Part shown: positions 9,141 through 18,045 of the stretch, piece by piece
Layout of the letters: each line of letters begins with the position of its first letter
How positions within the stretch are numbered: position 1 is the first letter of the stretch
NCBI GenBank assembly: GCA_050261515.1
Contig: JBLNDJ010000015.1
Location: forward strand, 62,001 to 126,000
Length of the DNA stretch: 64,000 nucleotides
From: JBLNDJ01 sp050261515
GTDB taxonomy: Bacteria > Acidobacteriota > Terriglobia > Bryobacterales > Bryobacteraceae
Direction of reading: 5' to 3'
Position numbers and translations under genes: made by a program
The notes under the pieces: generated by a model
Told to the model about the DNA's origin: nothing
Database searches by the model: none
What the model saw: only the letters and a program-made list of their open reading frames with translations

Positions 9141-11006
9141 ATGGGGATGGCGGATGTCCTGCTCGGGCGGCCGCTGGCGTCGAGCGAAGAGCAAACTCAG
9201 CGGATCGGGCCGCTTCAGGGCATCCCCACGTTCGGGCTGGACGCGCTCGGCTCGGCGGCGTATGGGCCGGAGGCGGCGCTCACGGTCCTGCTTCCGCTGG
9301 GGGCGGCCGGGCTTGTCTACATACGCCCGCTGATCGCCGCTATCGTCATCCTGCTGGCGATCGTGTACTTCAGCTATCGCCAGACCATAGCGGCGTACCC
9401 AACGGGCGGAGGCTCCTATACGGTCGCCAGGTCGAACCTCGGACCTCGAGCCGGGCTGCTCTCGGCGGCGGCGCTCATGATCGATTACCTGCTCAACGTC
9501 GCGGTCGGGATTTCGGCCGGGGTCGGCGCGCTGGTTTCGGCGGTTCCCGCTCTACAGCCCTACACGCTCGCGCTGTGCCTGGCGATTCTCGCCACGATCA
9601 CGCTGGTGAACCTGCGCGGGGTGCGCGAGCCGGGGCTGCTGTTCATGACCCCAACCTATCTGTTCGTGGCGTGCCTGTTGGGCGTGATCGCCGCCGGGGC
9701 GTACCAGACGCTGGCGGCGGGCGGGCACCCGCGCCCCGTGGTCGTGCCGCCGCGCCTGGGCGAGGCGCACGAGGCCGCCGGCACGTGGCTGCTGCTGAGG
9801 GCGTTCGCGAGCGGCTGCACGGCGATGACGGGCGTCGAGGCGGTGAGCAACGGCGTGCAGGCGTTTAAGGAGCCGGTGGTGCGCGGCGCGCGCTTCACCC
9901 TCACCGTCGTCATCAGCATTCTGATTGTGCTGCTGGCAGGGATCGCATTTCTGACACATGCGTACGGGATCGGGGCGACGGAGCCGGGCCGCGCCGGCTA
10001 CCAGAGCGTGCTGTCGCAGCTCACGGCAGCGGTAGCGGGGCGGGGCGTTTTCTACGGGCTGACGATCGCGTCGATCCTCGCCGTCCTGTGCCTTTCGGCG
10101 AACACCTCGTTCGCCGATTTCCCCCGCCTGTGCCGCTCGGTGGCGCTCGACAGCTACCTGCCGCGTTCGTTCGCGAACCGCGGGCGCAGGCTGGTGTACT
10201 CGGAAGGCGTGTGGGTGCTGGCGCTGCTCTCCGGCGGGCTCCTGATCGTGTTCGGCGGCGTGACCGACCGGCTGATTCCGCTGTTTGCCGTGGGGGCTTT
10301 CCTGGCGTTCACGATGTCGCAAGCCGGCATGGTGGGGCATTGGGCGAAGAAGCGGGGCCGGGGCGCCCGAAGCGGCATGCTGATCAACGGGCTCGGCGCG
10401 CTGGCGACGGGGGCGACCACGGCCGTCGTTCTCGCGGCCAAGTTCACCGAGGGCGCGTGGGTCGTGGCGCTGCTTGCGCCGGCGATGCTTGCGCTGATGT
10501 GCGGCGTGCGGCGGCACTACCTGCGGGTGGAGAGCGAGATCGCGCCCGAGCCGTGCTTCCTGCCGGGAAAGCTCGAGGCGCCGATCGTCATCGTGCCGAT
10601 CGAAAGCTGGACCGTGACCACACAGAAGGCGCTGCGGTTCGCTTTGACGGTGTCCAACGAGGTGCAGGTGGTACACGTCGAATCCGCCGATGCGGAGCCG
10701 CTCTGCGAGGATTGGCGCCTGGAGGTGGAAGAACCGGCCCGGCAGGCCGGGCTGCCGGTTCCGGAGCTGGTGCGCCTGCGCTCGCCCTACCGCTTCGTAA
10801 TCCAGCCGATCATCGACTACGTGCTGGCAGTCGAGCTCGCACAGAAGGACCGACAGGTGGCCGTCGTCATCCCGGCGCTAGTGAACCGGCACTGGTATCA
10901 GTACTTTCTGCACAACCGGCGGGGGGAGCTGCTGACGGCGCTGCTGCTGGTGAAAGGCGATCGCCGCATCGCGATCGTGAATGTGCCGTGGTATCTCGAT
11001 GCGTGA
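9141..11006 (+). CDS. APC-superfamily permease, KimA/YdaO-like potassium transporter
   Basis: The 621-residue protein has about 12 hydrophobic segments over residues 45-460 and a soluble C-terminal domain of about 150 residues, the size and layout of B. subtilis KimA (YdaO). The first segment contains FGLDALGSAAYGPEAAL, and ISAGVGALVSAVP lies in the permease core. KimA proteins import potassium and can be inhibited by c-di-AMP; that substrate assignment rests on similarity only. ATG 9147 is an alternative start. No ydaO-type riboswitch is evident in the short 5' region. Confidence 0.8.
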   Translation: MGMADVLLGRPLASSEEQTQRIGPLQGIPTFGLDALGSAAYGPEAALTVLLPLGAAGLVYIRPLIAAIVILLAIVYFSYRQTIAAYPTGGGSYTVARSNLGPRAGLLSAAALMIDYLLNVAVGISAGVGALVSAVPALQPYTLALCLAILATITLVNLRGVREPGLLFMTPTYLFVACLLGVIAAGAYQTLAAGGHPRPVVVPPRLGEAHEAAGTWLLLRAFASGCTAMTGVEAVSNGVQAFKEPVVRGARFTLTVVISILIVLLAGIAFLTHAYGIGATEPGRAGYQSVLSQLTAAVAGRGVFYGLTIASILAVLCLSANTSFADFPRLCRSVALDSYLPRSFANRGRRLVYSEGVWVLALLSGGLLIVFGGVTDRLIPLFAVGAFLAFTMSQAGMVGHWAKKRGRGARSGMLINGLGALATGATTAVVLAAKFTEGAWVVALLAPAMLALMCGVRRHYLRVESEIAPEPCFLPGKLEAPIVIVPIESWTVTTQKALRFALTVSNEVQVVHVESADAEPLCEDWRLEVEEPARQAGLPVPELVRLRSPYRFVIQPIIDYVLAVELAQKDRQVAVVIPALVNRHWYQYFLHNRRGELLTALLLVKGDRRIAIVNVPWYLDA

Positions 11007-11007
11007 T

Positions 11008-11026
11008 GTGGGGCAGCCCCCGGCCG
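11008..11026. repeat. GTGGGGCAGCCCCCGGCCG repeat after the permease
   Basis: Two bases after the permease stop there is a 19-base motif that recurs, one G shorter, at 26564-26581 after the third histidine kinase. The left half GTGGGGCAG is shared with the palindromes at 46516 and 50291. The 56-base interval to the AAA ATPase stop is otherwise a very GC-rich stretch with further short complementary blocks. Confidence 0.5.
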
Positions 11027-11062
11027 GCGGCGGCATCCCGGCCGCCGGCGCGCGGCCGGGCC

Positions 11063-12238
<1,176 letters not shown>

Positions 12239-12553
12239 CTTTCACGCCCCCCTGAGCACTACAGCCGCTATGCGGAATGCAATCGTGGGGCCATTTTGAA
12301 AACCCGATTGCGATGCAGCGACGTGCCATCTTTGTAGAGACTTGCAAGTGTCTCTCGAACCGGCTCCACGCGGATCCGCAAGCGCGCTCCGCCGCGCGAA
12401 TCCCTCATCCGGTAAAGTTTACGTTTCGCCGTCTGTGGTCCAGCGCCGCGGCGAAATGCGTACAACTCGAGCATGACGGATCCGCTGTTGCCCCTCATCG
12501 TTGAGCAGGTTCATCTCTTTTGATGCAAACGGCGCGAGAGGGTTTCCGAAGTG
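12239..12553. other. Gene-free interval between AAA ATPase and SDR genes
   Basis: I find no convincing gene here. A short minus-strand frame (12268-12498) resembles nothing known to me and uses atypical codons. The interval presumably holds the promoter of the AAA ATPase gene on its left side and the 3' end of the M48-SDR operon on its right, but I cannot point to clear -10/-35 elements or a terminator. Confidence 0.5.
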
Positions 12554-13261
12554 TCAGCGTTTGGGAGGCCGCGAAGGGCGAATCTCGACGCGGCTGATCA
12601 GCGTGCGCGCGGGCATGCGCAGAACGGTGAGGACGACCTCGGCGACGTCCTCGGGCGCGATCTTCCAGGCGGCGCCGGGCGCCTGCGCGTTGAACTCCGT
12701 GGCGACCGAGCCCGGCATGATGTAGCAGACGCGGACGTCGTCGTAGCGGTGATCGAGCATCATGGCTTCGCTGAAGCCGTTCAGGCCGTATTTCGACGCG
12801 TTGTAGGCGGCGCCGCCCGCGAACGGGTTCCGCCCGGCGAGGCTGCTGATGTTGACGACGAACCCGCCGCCGCGTTTACGGAAACGGAGCACGGCCTCGC
12901 GCGAGCAGTAAAACGCGCCGTCGAGATTGGTGCCGATGGTGTTGCGCCACTGTTCGATGGACATGTCGCCGACGCTCGAGAAGCCCGCGACTCCGGCATT
13001 GTTGACGAGGATGTCGAGCCCGCCGAGGCGCTCGTCGGCGTGGCGGAACAGCGCGGCGACGGCGGCCGGATCGGAGACGTCGCACGCGGTTCCCGAGGCG
13101 CGGGCACCCAGCTCCCGGACGGCTTTATCGACACCTTCGGCCGAGCGGCCGCAGATCTCGACCGAGGCGCCGGCGTCGAGCAAGGCCCGAGCGATGGCCC
13201 GGCCTATGCCTCGCGTCCCTCCGGTGACGAGGGCGGTTTTGCCTTGTAGGAATTGGTCCAC
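12554..13261 (-). CDS. Short-chain dehydrogenase/reductase
   Basis: This 235-residue classical SDR has the Rossmann motif TGGTRGIGRAIA, the structural NNAG, the active-site Ser in NISSLAG and the catalytic pair in YNASKYG. FabG-like length suggests an NAD(P)H-dependent oxidoreductase of unknown substrate. The start is GTG at 13261, which overlaps the TAG stop of the upstream M48 gene, so the two are translationally coupled. Confidence 0.9.
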   Translation of the reverse strand: MDQFLQGKTALVTGGTRGIGRAIARALLDAGASVEICGRSAEGVDKAVRELGARASGTACDVSDPAAVAALFRHADERLGGLDILVNNAGVAGFSSVGDMSIEQWRNTIGTNLDGAFYCSREAVLRFRKRGGGFVVNISSLAGRNPFAGGAAYNASKYGLNGFSEAMMLDHRYDDVRVCYIMPGSVATEFNAQAPGAAWKIAPEDVAEVVLTVLRMPARTLISRVEIRPSRPPKR

Positions 13262-14268
13262 TAGTCTCGGCGCTTCAAGGTCGGGCGATCGTCGTCGCTG
13301 CCCTGATCGCCTTTGTCCTTGCCGGTCTTGTCGTCGGCCGTGGTCGTGCCGGAGCCCGGCTTCTTGCGCAGGCGCGGCTTGTTCAGGTCCTTGTCGTCGA
13401 TCTTGTGCCGGTTCTCGAGCGCCATCAGGCGTCCCTTCACGTTGTCGAACTCCGAGGTGCTGACCACGTACTCCGGCTTCGCCTTCAGGATCTCCTGAAT
13501 GTTCTTCTGCGCGGTCTTGATGCGGTCGTCGGTGAGCGGGTGGGTCGAAAAGACCTTCGCCATGGTGCCCGGCTTGCGCTTCTCGAGCGTCTGGATCTTT
13601 TCAAAGAAATCGACGAACGCCGTCGGGTCGTAGCCGGTCTTGTACATGTACTCCAGCCCGAGCAGGTCGGCCTCGGATTCAAACGCGCGCGAGAACCGCA
13701 GGAACCCTACCGGGATCAGGACGCTCGCGGCCTGGCGGACGCCGTAGCCGGTCCAGCCGCCCATGAAAATGAGCGGGATGGTGGCGAAATTGGCGATGGT
13801 TCCGCGCGTGGCCTGGCGCGTGCCGTGCCGCGCGGCGACGTGCGCGATTTCATGCGCCATCACGCCGGCCAGCTCGGCTTCCGATTCGGCTTTGAGGATC
13901 AGGCCCGAGTTGACGAAGAAGAACCCGCCGGGCAGGGCGAAGGCGTTCACCTCCTCGCTGTCGATGACCTTGATCGTGAACGGCACCTTGGCGTCGGAGT
14001 TGCGCACCAGGTTCTGGCCGACGCGGTTGACGTACTCGGCGATCACCGGGTCGTCGATCATCTTGGCCTGGCGCTCGACTTCCTGGGCGAGTTCCTTGCC
14101 AAGGGCGATTTCTTTTTCCAGGGAGTAGATGTTGAGCCCGCGGCCTACATCCCGGTCGCCGATCGCATCGGGATCCTTCTTCTTGTCCGCGGCAAAACCC
14201 GCCTGGGGAGCAAGCAGGATCACGGACAAGGCCGCTGAGAGCGCGGTGGAAACGATACGCCTCATCAA
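13261..14268 (-). CDS. Secreted M48-family metalloprotease
   Basis: The 335-residue protein starts with a signal peptide (MRRIVSTALSAALSVILLAP, cleavage after GFAA). The zinc-protease motif HEIAHVAARHG is at about residue 140, with the third ligand Glu in FESEADLLGLEY. This is the BepA/LoiP-like arrangement of periplasmic M48 proteases that act on misfolded outer-membrane proteins. The C-terminal 60 residues are charged and low in complexity. It precedes an SDR gene with overlapping start and stop. Confidence 0.92.
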   Translation of the reverse strand: MMRRIVSTALSAALSVILLAPQAGFAADKKKDPDAIGDRDVGRGLNIYSLEKEIALGKELAQEVERQAKMIDDPVIAEYVNRVGQNLVRNSDAKVPFTIKVIDSEEVNAFALPGGFFFVNSGLILKAESEAELAGVMAHEIAHVAARHGTRQATRGTIANFATIPLIFMGGWTGYGVRQAASVLIPVGFLRFSRAFESEADLLGLEYMYKTGYDPTAFVDFFEKIQTLEKRKPGTMAKVFSTHPLTDDRIKTAQKNIQEILKAKPEYVVSTSEFDNVKGRLMALENRHKIDDKDLNKPRLRKKPGSGTTTADDKTGKDKGDQGSDDDRPTLKRRD

Positions 14269-14354
14269 AACCTCCTGCCCAGGAATGTCCTAATCCGAGT
14301 ATACTCCTGGCGCGCTGGCATGATCTTTCAGTTATTTAACGTATATTCGAGGGG

Positions 14355-15476
14355 ATGGGTTGCGAAGAAATCTGGCTCCGCTACCGGGATGAATTCCCCG
14401 TCACCAAGGAACTGATTTACCTGAATCACGCGGCGGTCTCGCCGTTGTGCCGCCCGGCCGCCGAAGCCATGAAGAAGCTCGCCGGCGACGTCATGAACTA
14501 CGGCTCGCTCCACTACGGCGAGTGGCTGGAAGCCTATGAAGGGCTTCGCGCAGCCGCGGCGCGGCTCATCGGAGGGCATCGCGACGAGATCGCGCTGATC
14601 AAGAACACGTCGGAGGGCATCTCGACCATCGCCGGCGGGCTCGACTGGCGCGCGGGCGACCGCGTGGTCGGGTTCCAGGAGGAGTTCCCCGCCAACTTCT
14701 TCCCGTGGAAGCTCCTGGAGCGGAGGGGCGTCGAGGTGGAGTGGCTTTCGGCGTCCGACCCGCTCGACCGCATCGACCAGGCCTGCCGCGGCGCGCGTCT
14801 GCTCGCCATCAGCTTCGTGCAGTTCCTGAGCGGGCGGCGCGCCGATCTCGAAGCCATCGGCGAGATCTGCCAGCGTCGCGGGTGCCTGTTCGTGGTGGAC
14901 GCGATCCAGGGGCTGGGGGCGTTCCCCATAGACGTCGAAAAGGCGCGCATCCACGCGCTTGCCGCGGATGGGCACAAGTGGCTGCTCGGGCCGGAAGGCT
15001 GCGGAATCCTGTACGTGCGGCGCGAGATCCAGGACGCGATCCTGCCGGTCGAGGTGGGATGGACCAACTTCGCGCACTACAACGATTATGAGGACCGCGA
15101 CACGACGCTGCGCGCCGACGCGGGCCGCTACGAGTGCGGAACGCTGAATACGGTGGGGTGCTTCGGGCTGCGGGCGTCGATCGAGTTCCTGCTCTCGGTG
15201 GGGGTGGAAAAGATCGCGGCGCACGTGCAGGCGCTCGGCGACCAAATCGCGCGCGGCGCGGCCTCGCGCGGCTACGCCGTCCACGGGGAGCGCACGCCCG
15301 AGACCGGCGCGGGCATCGTCAGCATCCGCAAGGACGGGCTTGACGCGAGGCTGGTGGTGAGCCGGCTCAAGGAGCGTGCTATCATAGCCGCTCCCAGGCA
15401 GGGATGGATCCGGACGTCGCCGCATTTCTACATCAGCCCGGACGACGTCGAGCAGTTGATCCTCGCTCTGCCTTGA
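14355..15476 (+). CDS. Class V aminotransferase-fold PLP enzyme
   Basis: The 373-residue protein has the fold-type I PLP layout of the class V family (cysteine desulfurase/isopenicillin N epimerase-like). YLNHAAVSPLCRPAAEAM begins the fold, KNTSEGISTIAGG contacts the phosphate, DAIQGLGAFPID holds the PLP Asp, and ADGHKWLLGPEG contains the Schiff-base Lys. It lacks the extended Cys loop of group I desulfurases, so desulfurase activity is not implied. ATG 14355 has only a weak ribosome site (GAGGGG almost touching it). The hydrolase gene follows after 5 bases. Confidence 0.88.
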   Translation: MGCEEIWLRYRDEFPVTKELIYLNHAAVSPLCRPAAEAMKKLAGDVMNYGSLHYGEWLEAYEGLRAAAARLIGGHRDEIALIKNTSEGISTIAGGLDWRAGDRVVGFQEEFPANFFPWKLLERRGVEVEWLSASDPLDRIDQACRGARLLAISFVQFLSGRRADLEAIGEICQRRGCLFVVDAIQGLGAFPIDVEKARIHALAADGHKWLLGPEGCGILYVRREIQDAILPVEVGWTNFAHYNDYEDRDTTLRADAGRYECGTLNTVGCFGLRASIEFLLSVGVEKIAAHVQALGDQIARGAASRGYAVHGERTPETGAGIVSIRKDGLDARLVVSRLKERAIIAAPRQGWIRTSPHFYISPDDVEQLILALP

Positions 15477-15481
15477 ACCGG

Positions 15482-16450
15482 ATGAATGCAGGACTCAAGG
15501 CGCTGGCGGCGTTGACCGCCTTTGCCGCACTCGCGGCGCGCGCGGACGAGGTGCGCTTCGCCGACCTGCTGCGCGAGTTCTCCTACGACGTTTCGGCGCC
15601 GTTCGATGTGCGGGAGACCGAGGTCGAGAACCGCGGCGGCGTCGTGATCCGCGACATGACTTATGCGAGCCCGCGCGGCGGGCGCGTGCCGGCGTACGTC
15701 GTGGTGCCGCCGGGCAAGGGGCCGTTCGCGGCGGTGCTCTACGGGCATTGGATGATGCCCGGGTCGCCGATGAAGAACCGGCGCGAGTTTCTGGACGAGG
15801 CCGTGGCGCTCGCACAGTCGGGCGCGATGGCTCTACTGATCGACGCGCCGATGGTCCGCCCCGGCTACACCGGAGACAAAGACCCCCTGAGCTCGAAGAA
15901 CGCCTATGCGCTCGTGCAGCAGGTGGTTGATTTCCGGCGCGGCATCGATATTCTGCTTTCGCGCCGCGACGTGGACCGGAGGCGCATCGCGTATGTAGGC
16001 CATAGCTTCCACGCCAAAGTCGGGGCGGTGCTGGCGGGCGTGGACAAGCGCATCAGCTCGTTCGTGTTGATGGCGGGTTCCTACGACGACAAATTTTACG
16101 TATTCAACGCGGGCACGCCGGAGATGCTGAAGCTGAGGAAGCAATACGGCGACGCGAAGGTGCGCGAATACTTCGAGAAGTACCCGTGGGACGAGCCCGC
16201 GCGCTATGCGGACCATGCCACGCCGGCGGCGGTCTTCCTCCAGTTCGGCCGCAAGGACCAGCCGATTTCCGAGAGCTACGCGCGGCATTGTTACGACCTG
16301 TTCAGCAAGCCGAAGAGAATCGAGTTCTACGACGCGGGGCATGAACTGAACGCGGCCGCTCGGCGCGATCGTGTCGAGTGGCTCGCGGGCCGGTTGAAGT
16401 TGAAGGCTCCGCCGCGCGGCGTGCTCGATCGCATCCCGCCGCTGCGTTGA
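15482..16450 (+). CDS. Secreted alpha/beta hydrolase (dienelactone-hydrolase/acetyl-xylan-esterase-like)
   Basis: The start at 15482 gives a clear signal peptide (MNAGLKALAALTAFAALAARA) followed by a 300-residue alpha/beta-hydrolase domain. The likely catalytic triad is Ser in YVGHSFHAKVG, Asp in FGRKDQPIS and His in YDAGHELN. The oxyanion region is VLYGHWMMPG. Substrate is unknown; periplasmic ester cleavage is the simplest reading. The gene lies 5 bases after the aminotransferase stop, suggesting an operon. Confidence 0.85.
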   Translation: MNAGLKALAALTAFAALAARADEVRFADLLREFSYDVSAPFDVRETEVENRGGVVIRDMTYASPRGGRVPAYVVVPPGKGPFAAVLYGHWMMPGSPMKNRREFLDEAVALAQSGAMALLIDAPMVRPGYTGDKDPLSSKNAYALVQQVVDFRRGIDILLSRRDVDRRRIAYVGHSFHAKVGAVLAGVDKRISSFVLMAGSYDDKFYVFNAGTPEMLKLRKQYGDAKVREYFEKYPWDEPARYADHATPAAVFLQFGRKDQPISESYARHCYDLFSKPKRIEFYDAGHELNAAARRDRVEWLAGRLKLKAPPRGVLDRIPPLR

Positions 16451-16477
16451 CCGGCAGGCGCGATACAATGTGCCTGC

Positions 16478-17254
16478 ATGCTGCACCTTGGCGCGGTCAC
16501 TTACAACGTTCTCAAAGATTGGGATCTTGAAACGATCCTGCGCAACCTGGAAGCGGCGGGATTTGAAGCCGTCGAGCTGCGCACCGGGCACAAGCACGGC
16601 GTCGAGCCGTCGATCGGGGCCGTGGAGCGCGACCGGGTGCGGAGGCGATTCGAGCAAAGCAAGGTGCGGCTGCTGAGCTTCGGCAGCACCTGCGAGTTCC
16701 ATTCGCCGGACGCCGAGGTGAGGAAGCAGAACGTCGCCACGGGCAAGCAGTTCGTCGATCTCGCGCACGACACGGGCGCATGGGGAGTGAAGGTGCGGCC
16801 GAACGGCTTTCCCAAAGGCGTGCCGCACGAGGTCACGATCGCGCGCATCGGCGAGTCGCTCAAGGAACTCGGAGACTACGGCGCCGGCCGGGGCGTCGAG
16901 ATCTGGCTCGAGGTGCACGGGCCGGAGACGCAGGAGTTCCCCGTCGCGGCGGCCATCATGCGCGCCACGAACCACAAGGCCGTGGGGCTGTGCTGGAACT
17001 CGAACCCGACCGACGTGGTGGACGGTTCCGTGAAGCAAAGCTGGAACCTGCTGCGGCCGTGGGTGCGGAACGCGCATATCACGGAACTGGCGGACGCGCG
17101 GTACCCGTGGCGCGAGCTGTTCGCGCTGATGCAGCAGTCGGGCTATGACCGCTACACGCTGTGCGAGGCGCAGGAGAGCAAGGAGCCGGAGCGGTTCCTG
17201 CGGTGGTATCGCGCGCTGTGGACGGAGTTGACACGGAGCAGGCCCCCGGCCTGA
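16478..17254 (+). CDS. Sugar phosphate isomerase/epimerase (xylose-isomerase-like TIM barrel)
   Basis: The 258-residue protein matches the AP_endonuc_2/xylose-isomerase-like barrel. Characteristic pieces are LRNLEAAGFEAVELR, the metal-ligand region IWLEVHG, VGLCWNSNPTD, and YTLCEAQ near the C-terminus. Such enzymes usually use a divalent metal to isomerise or epimerise sugars or inositols; in Acidobacteriota they commonly accompany Gfo/Idh and DUF1080 genes, as here. The ATG at 16478 is 27 bases after the hydrolase gene. Confidence 0.85.
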   Translation: MLHLGAVTYNVLKDWDLETILRNLEAAGFEAVELRTGHKHGVEPSIGAVERDRVRRRFEQSKVRLLSFGSTCEFHSPDAEVRKQNVATGKQFVDLAHDTGAWGVKVRPNGFPKGVPHEVTIARIGESLKELGDYGAGRGVEIWLEVHGPETQEFPVAAAIMRATNHKAVGLCWNSNPTDVVDGSVKQSWNLLRPWVRNAHITELADARYPWRELFALMQQSGYDRYTLCEAQESKEPERFLRWYRALWTELTRSRPPA

Positions 17255-17302
17255 GGGCGGTCAACAACCGCCCCGCAGGTTTGGCGGCCTGCCCCACAGG
17301 CC
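17239..17302. repeat. Cluster of short inverted repeats at a convergent gene junction
   Basis: After the isomerase stop, GGGCGGT and ACCGCCC (17255-17273) form a 7-bp hairpin. GGCCTG and CAGGCC (17286-17302) form a second hairpin with loop CCCCA, which contains the reverse of the GGGGCAGG core found elsewhere. Neither has a T-tract. The block separates the isomerase from the oppositely oriented DUF1080 gene and probably acts as a bidirectional transcription end. Confidence 0.5.
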
Positions 17303-17306
17303 CGCG

Positions 17307-17921
17307 CTAGCGCGTCGTCAGGTCGCGGATGTACAGATCCTTGAACCGCATCGTGCCCTTCTGGCCCGAGTGCAGTTGCAGGGCGATGTAGCCGTCGAAG
17401 GATTTCGGCGTCGGGTCGGTGAAATCGACCATAGGGACGCCGTTCAGCCGCGCGATGTAGCGGTTGGCCTGCACCTTCAGGATGAACTCGTTCCAGTCGG
17501 TCTGGCGCACGACGGTTTCGGTGTCCGGCGCGGGCCAGACGATCCACTGGCGGCCGTCGCCGTAGAGCCCGCCGGTGTGCTGGTTGATCCGCGTGTCGAT
17601 TTCGAATTGCAGGCCCTGGCTCACGTCCGCCGTTCCGGGCTTGAAATCGACGTGGAAGAACACGCCGCTGTTGATGTCGGCGTCGCAGCGGAACCGCACT
17701 GACATCTCGAAATCCTTGTACTTCTTCTCGGTCCTGAGGTATCCGTAGCCGCCGCTGATTCCCTGGCCGTGGATGGTGCCGTCGTCCACTTCCCACTTCT
17801 CGTTACCGACCTTGACCCAACCGGTGAGGTCCTTGCCGTTGAACATGGAAACCCACGGTGTGTCGGGCGTCTGGGCCCAGGCGGTTATTGCGAAGGTCAT
17901 GATCGCCAAAGCTCGAAGCAT
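17307..17921 (-). CDS. Secreted DUF1080 (3-keto-disaccharide hydrolase-like) protein
   Basis: The 204-residue product begins with a signal peptide (MLRALAIMTFAITAWAQ) followed by one DUF1080 domain, a concanavalin-like beta-sandwich: SMFNGKDLTGWVKVG, WEVDDGTIHGQG, SGVFFHVDF, and GYIALQLHSGQKGTMRFKDLYIRDL at the C-terminus. This family binds or cleaves glycosides, and some members act on 3-keto-disaccharides. A GGAGAG site precedes the ATG. It is convergent with the TIM-barrel gene, and the shared topic of sugar metabolism fits. Confidence 0.9.
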   Translation of the reverse strand: MLRALAIMTFAITAWAQTPDTPWVSMFNGKDLTGWVKVGNEKWEVDDGTIHGQGISGGYGYLRTEKKYKDFEMSVRFRCDADINSGVFFHVDFKPGTADVSQGLQFEIDTRINQHTGGLYGDGRQWIVWPAPDTETVVRQTDWNEFILKVQANRYIARLNGVPMVDFTDPTPKSFDGYIALQLHSGQKGTMRFKDLYIRDLTTR

Positions 17922-18005
17922 TTATCTCTCCTTTTGGAACTGCAGCAACTTGCCGCCCCCGGTCCCGGAGAGCGGCGAAAAATTGCGGACGAATGGCTGC
18001 AAAAC

Positions 18006-18014
18006 TGCTATGAT
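18006..18014 (+). promoter_or_regulatory. Extended -10 promoter candidate for the first hybrid kinase
   Basis: TGCTATGAT matches an extended -10 element (TGnTATGAT), placed about 32 bases before the ATG of the kinase at 18046. No good -35 is seen at the usual distance, which is tolerable for extended -10 promoters. Confidence 0.35.
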
Positions 18015-18045
18015 AGCGGAGATTCAGTAACGCCATTCTGGGCAC

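Noticed and set aside
12268..12498. Possible 76-residue gene on the minus strand
   Set aside because: No recognisable motif, no ribosome site, unusual residue composition; not enough to call a gene.
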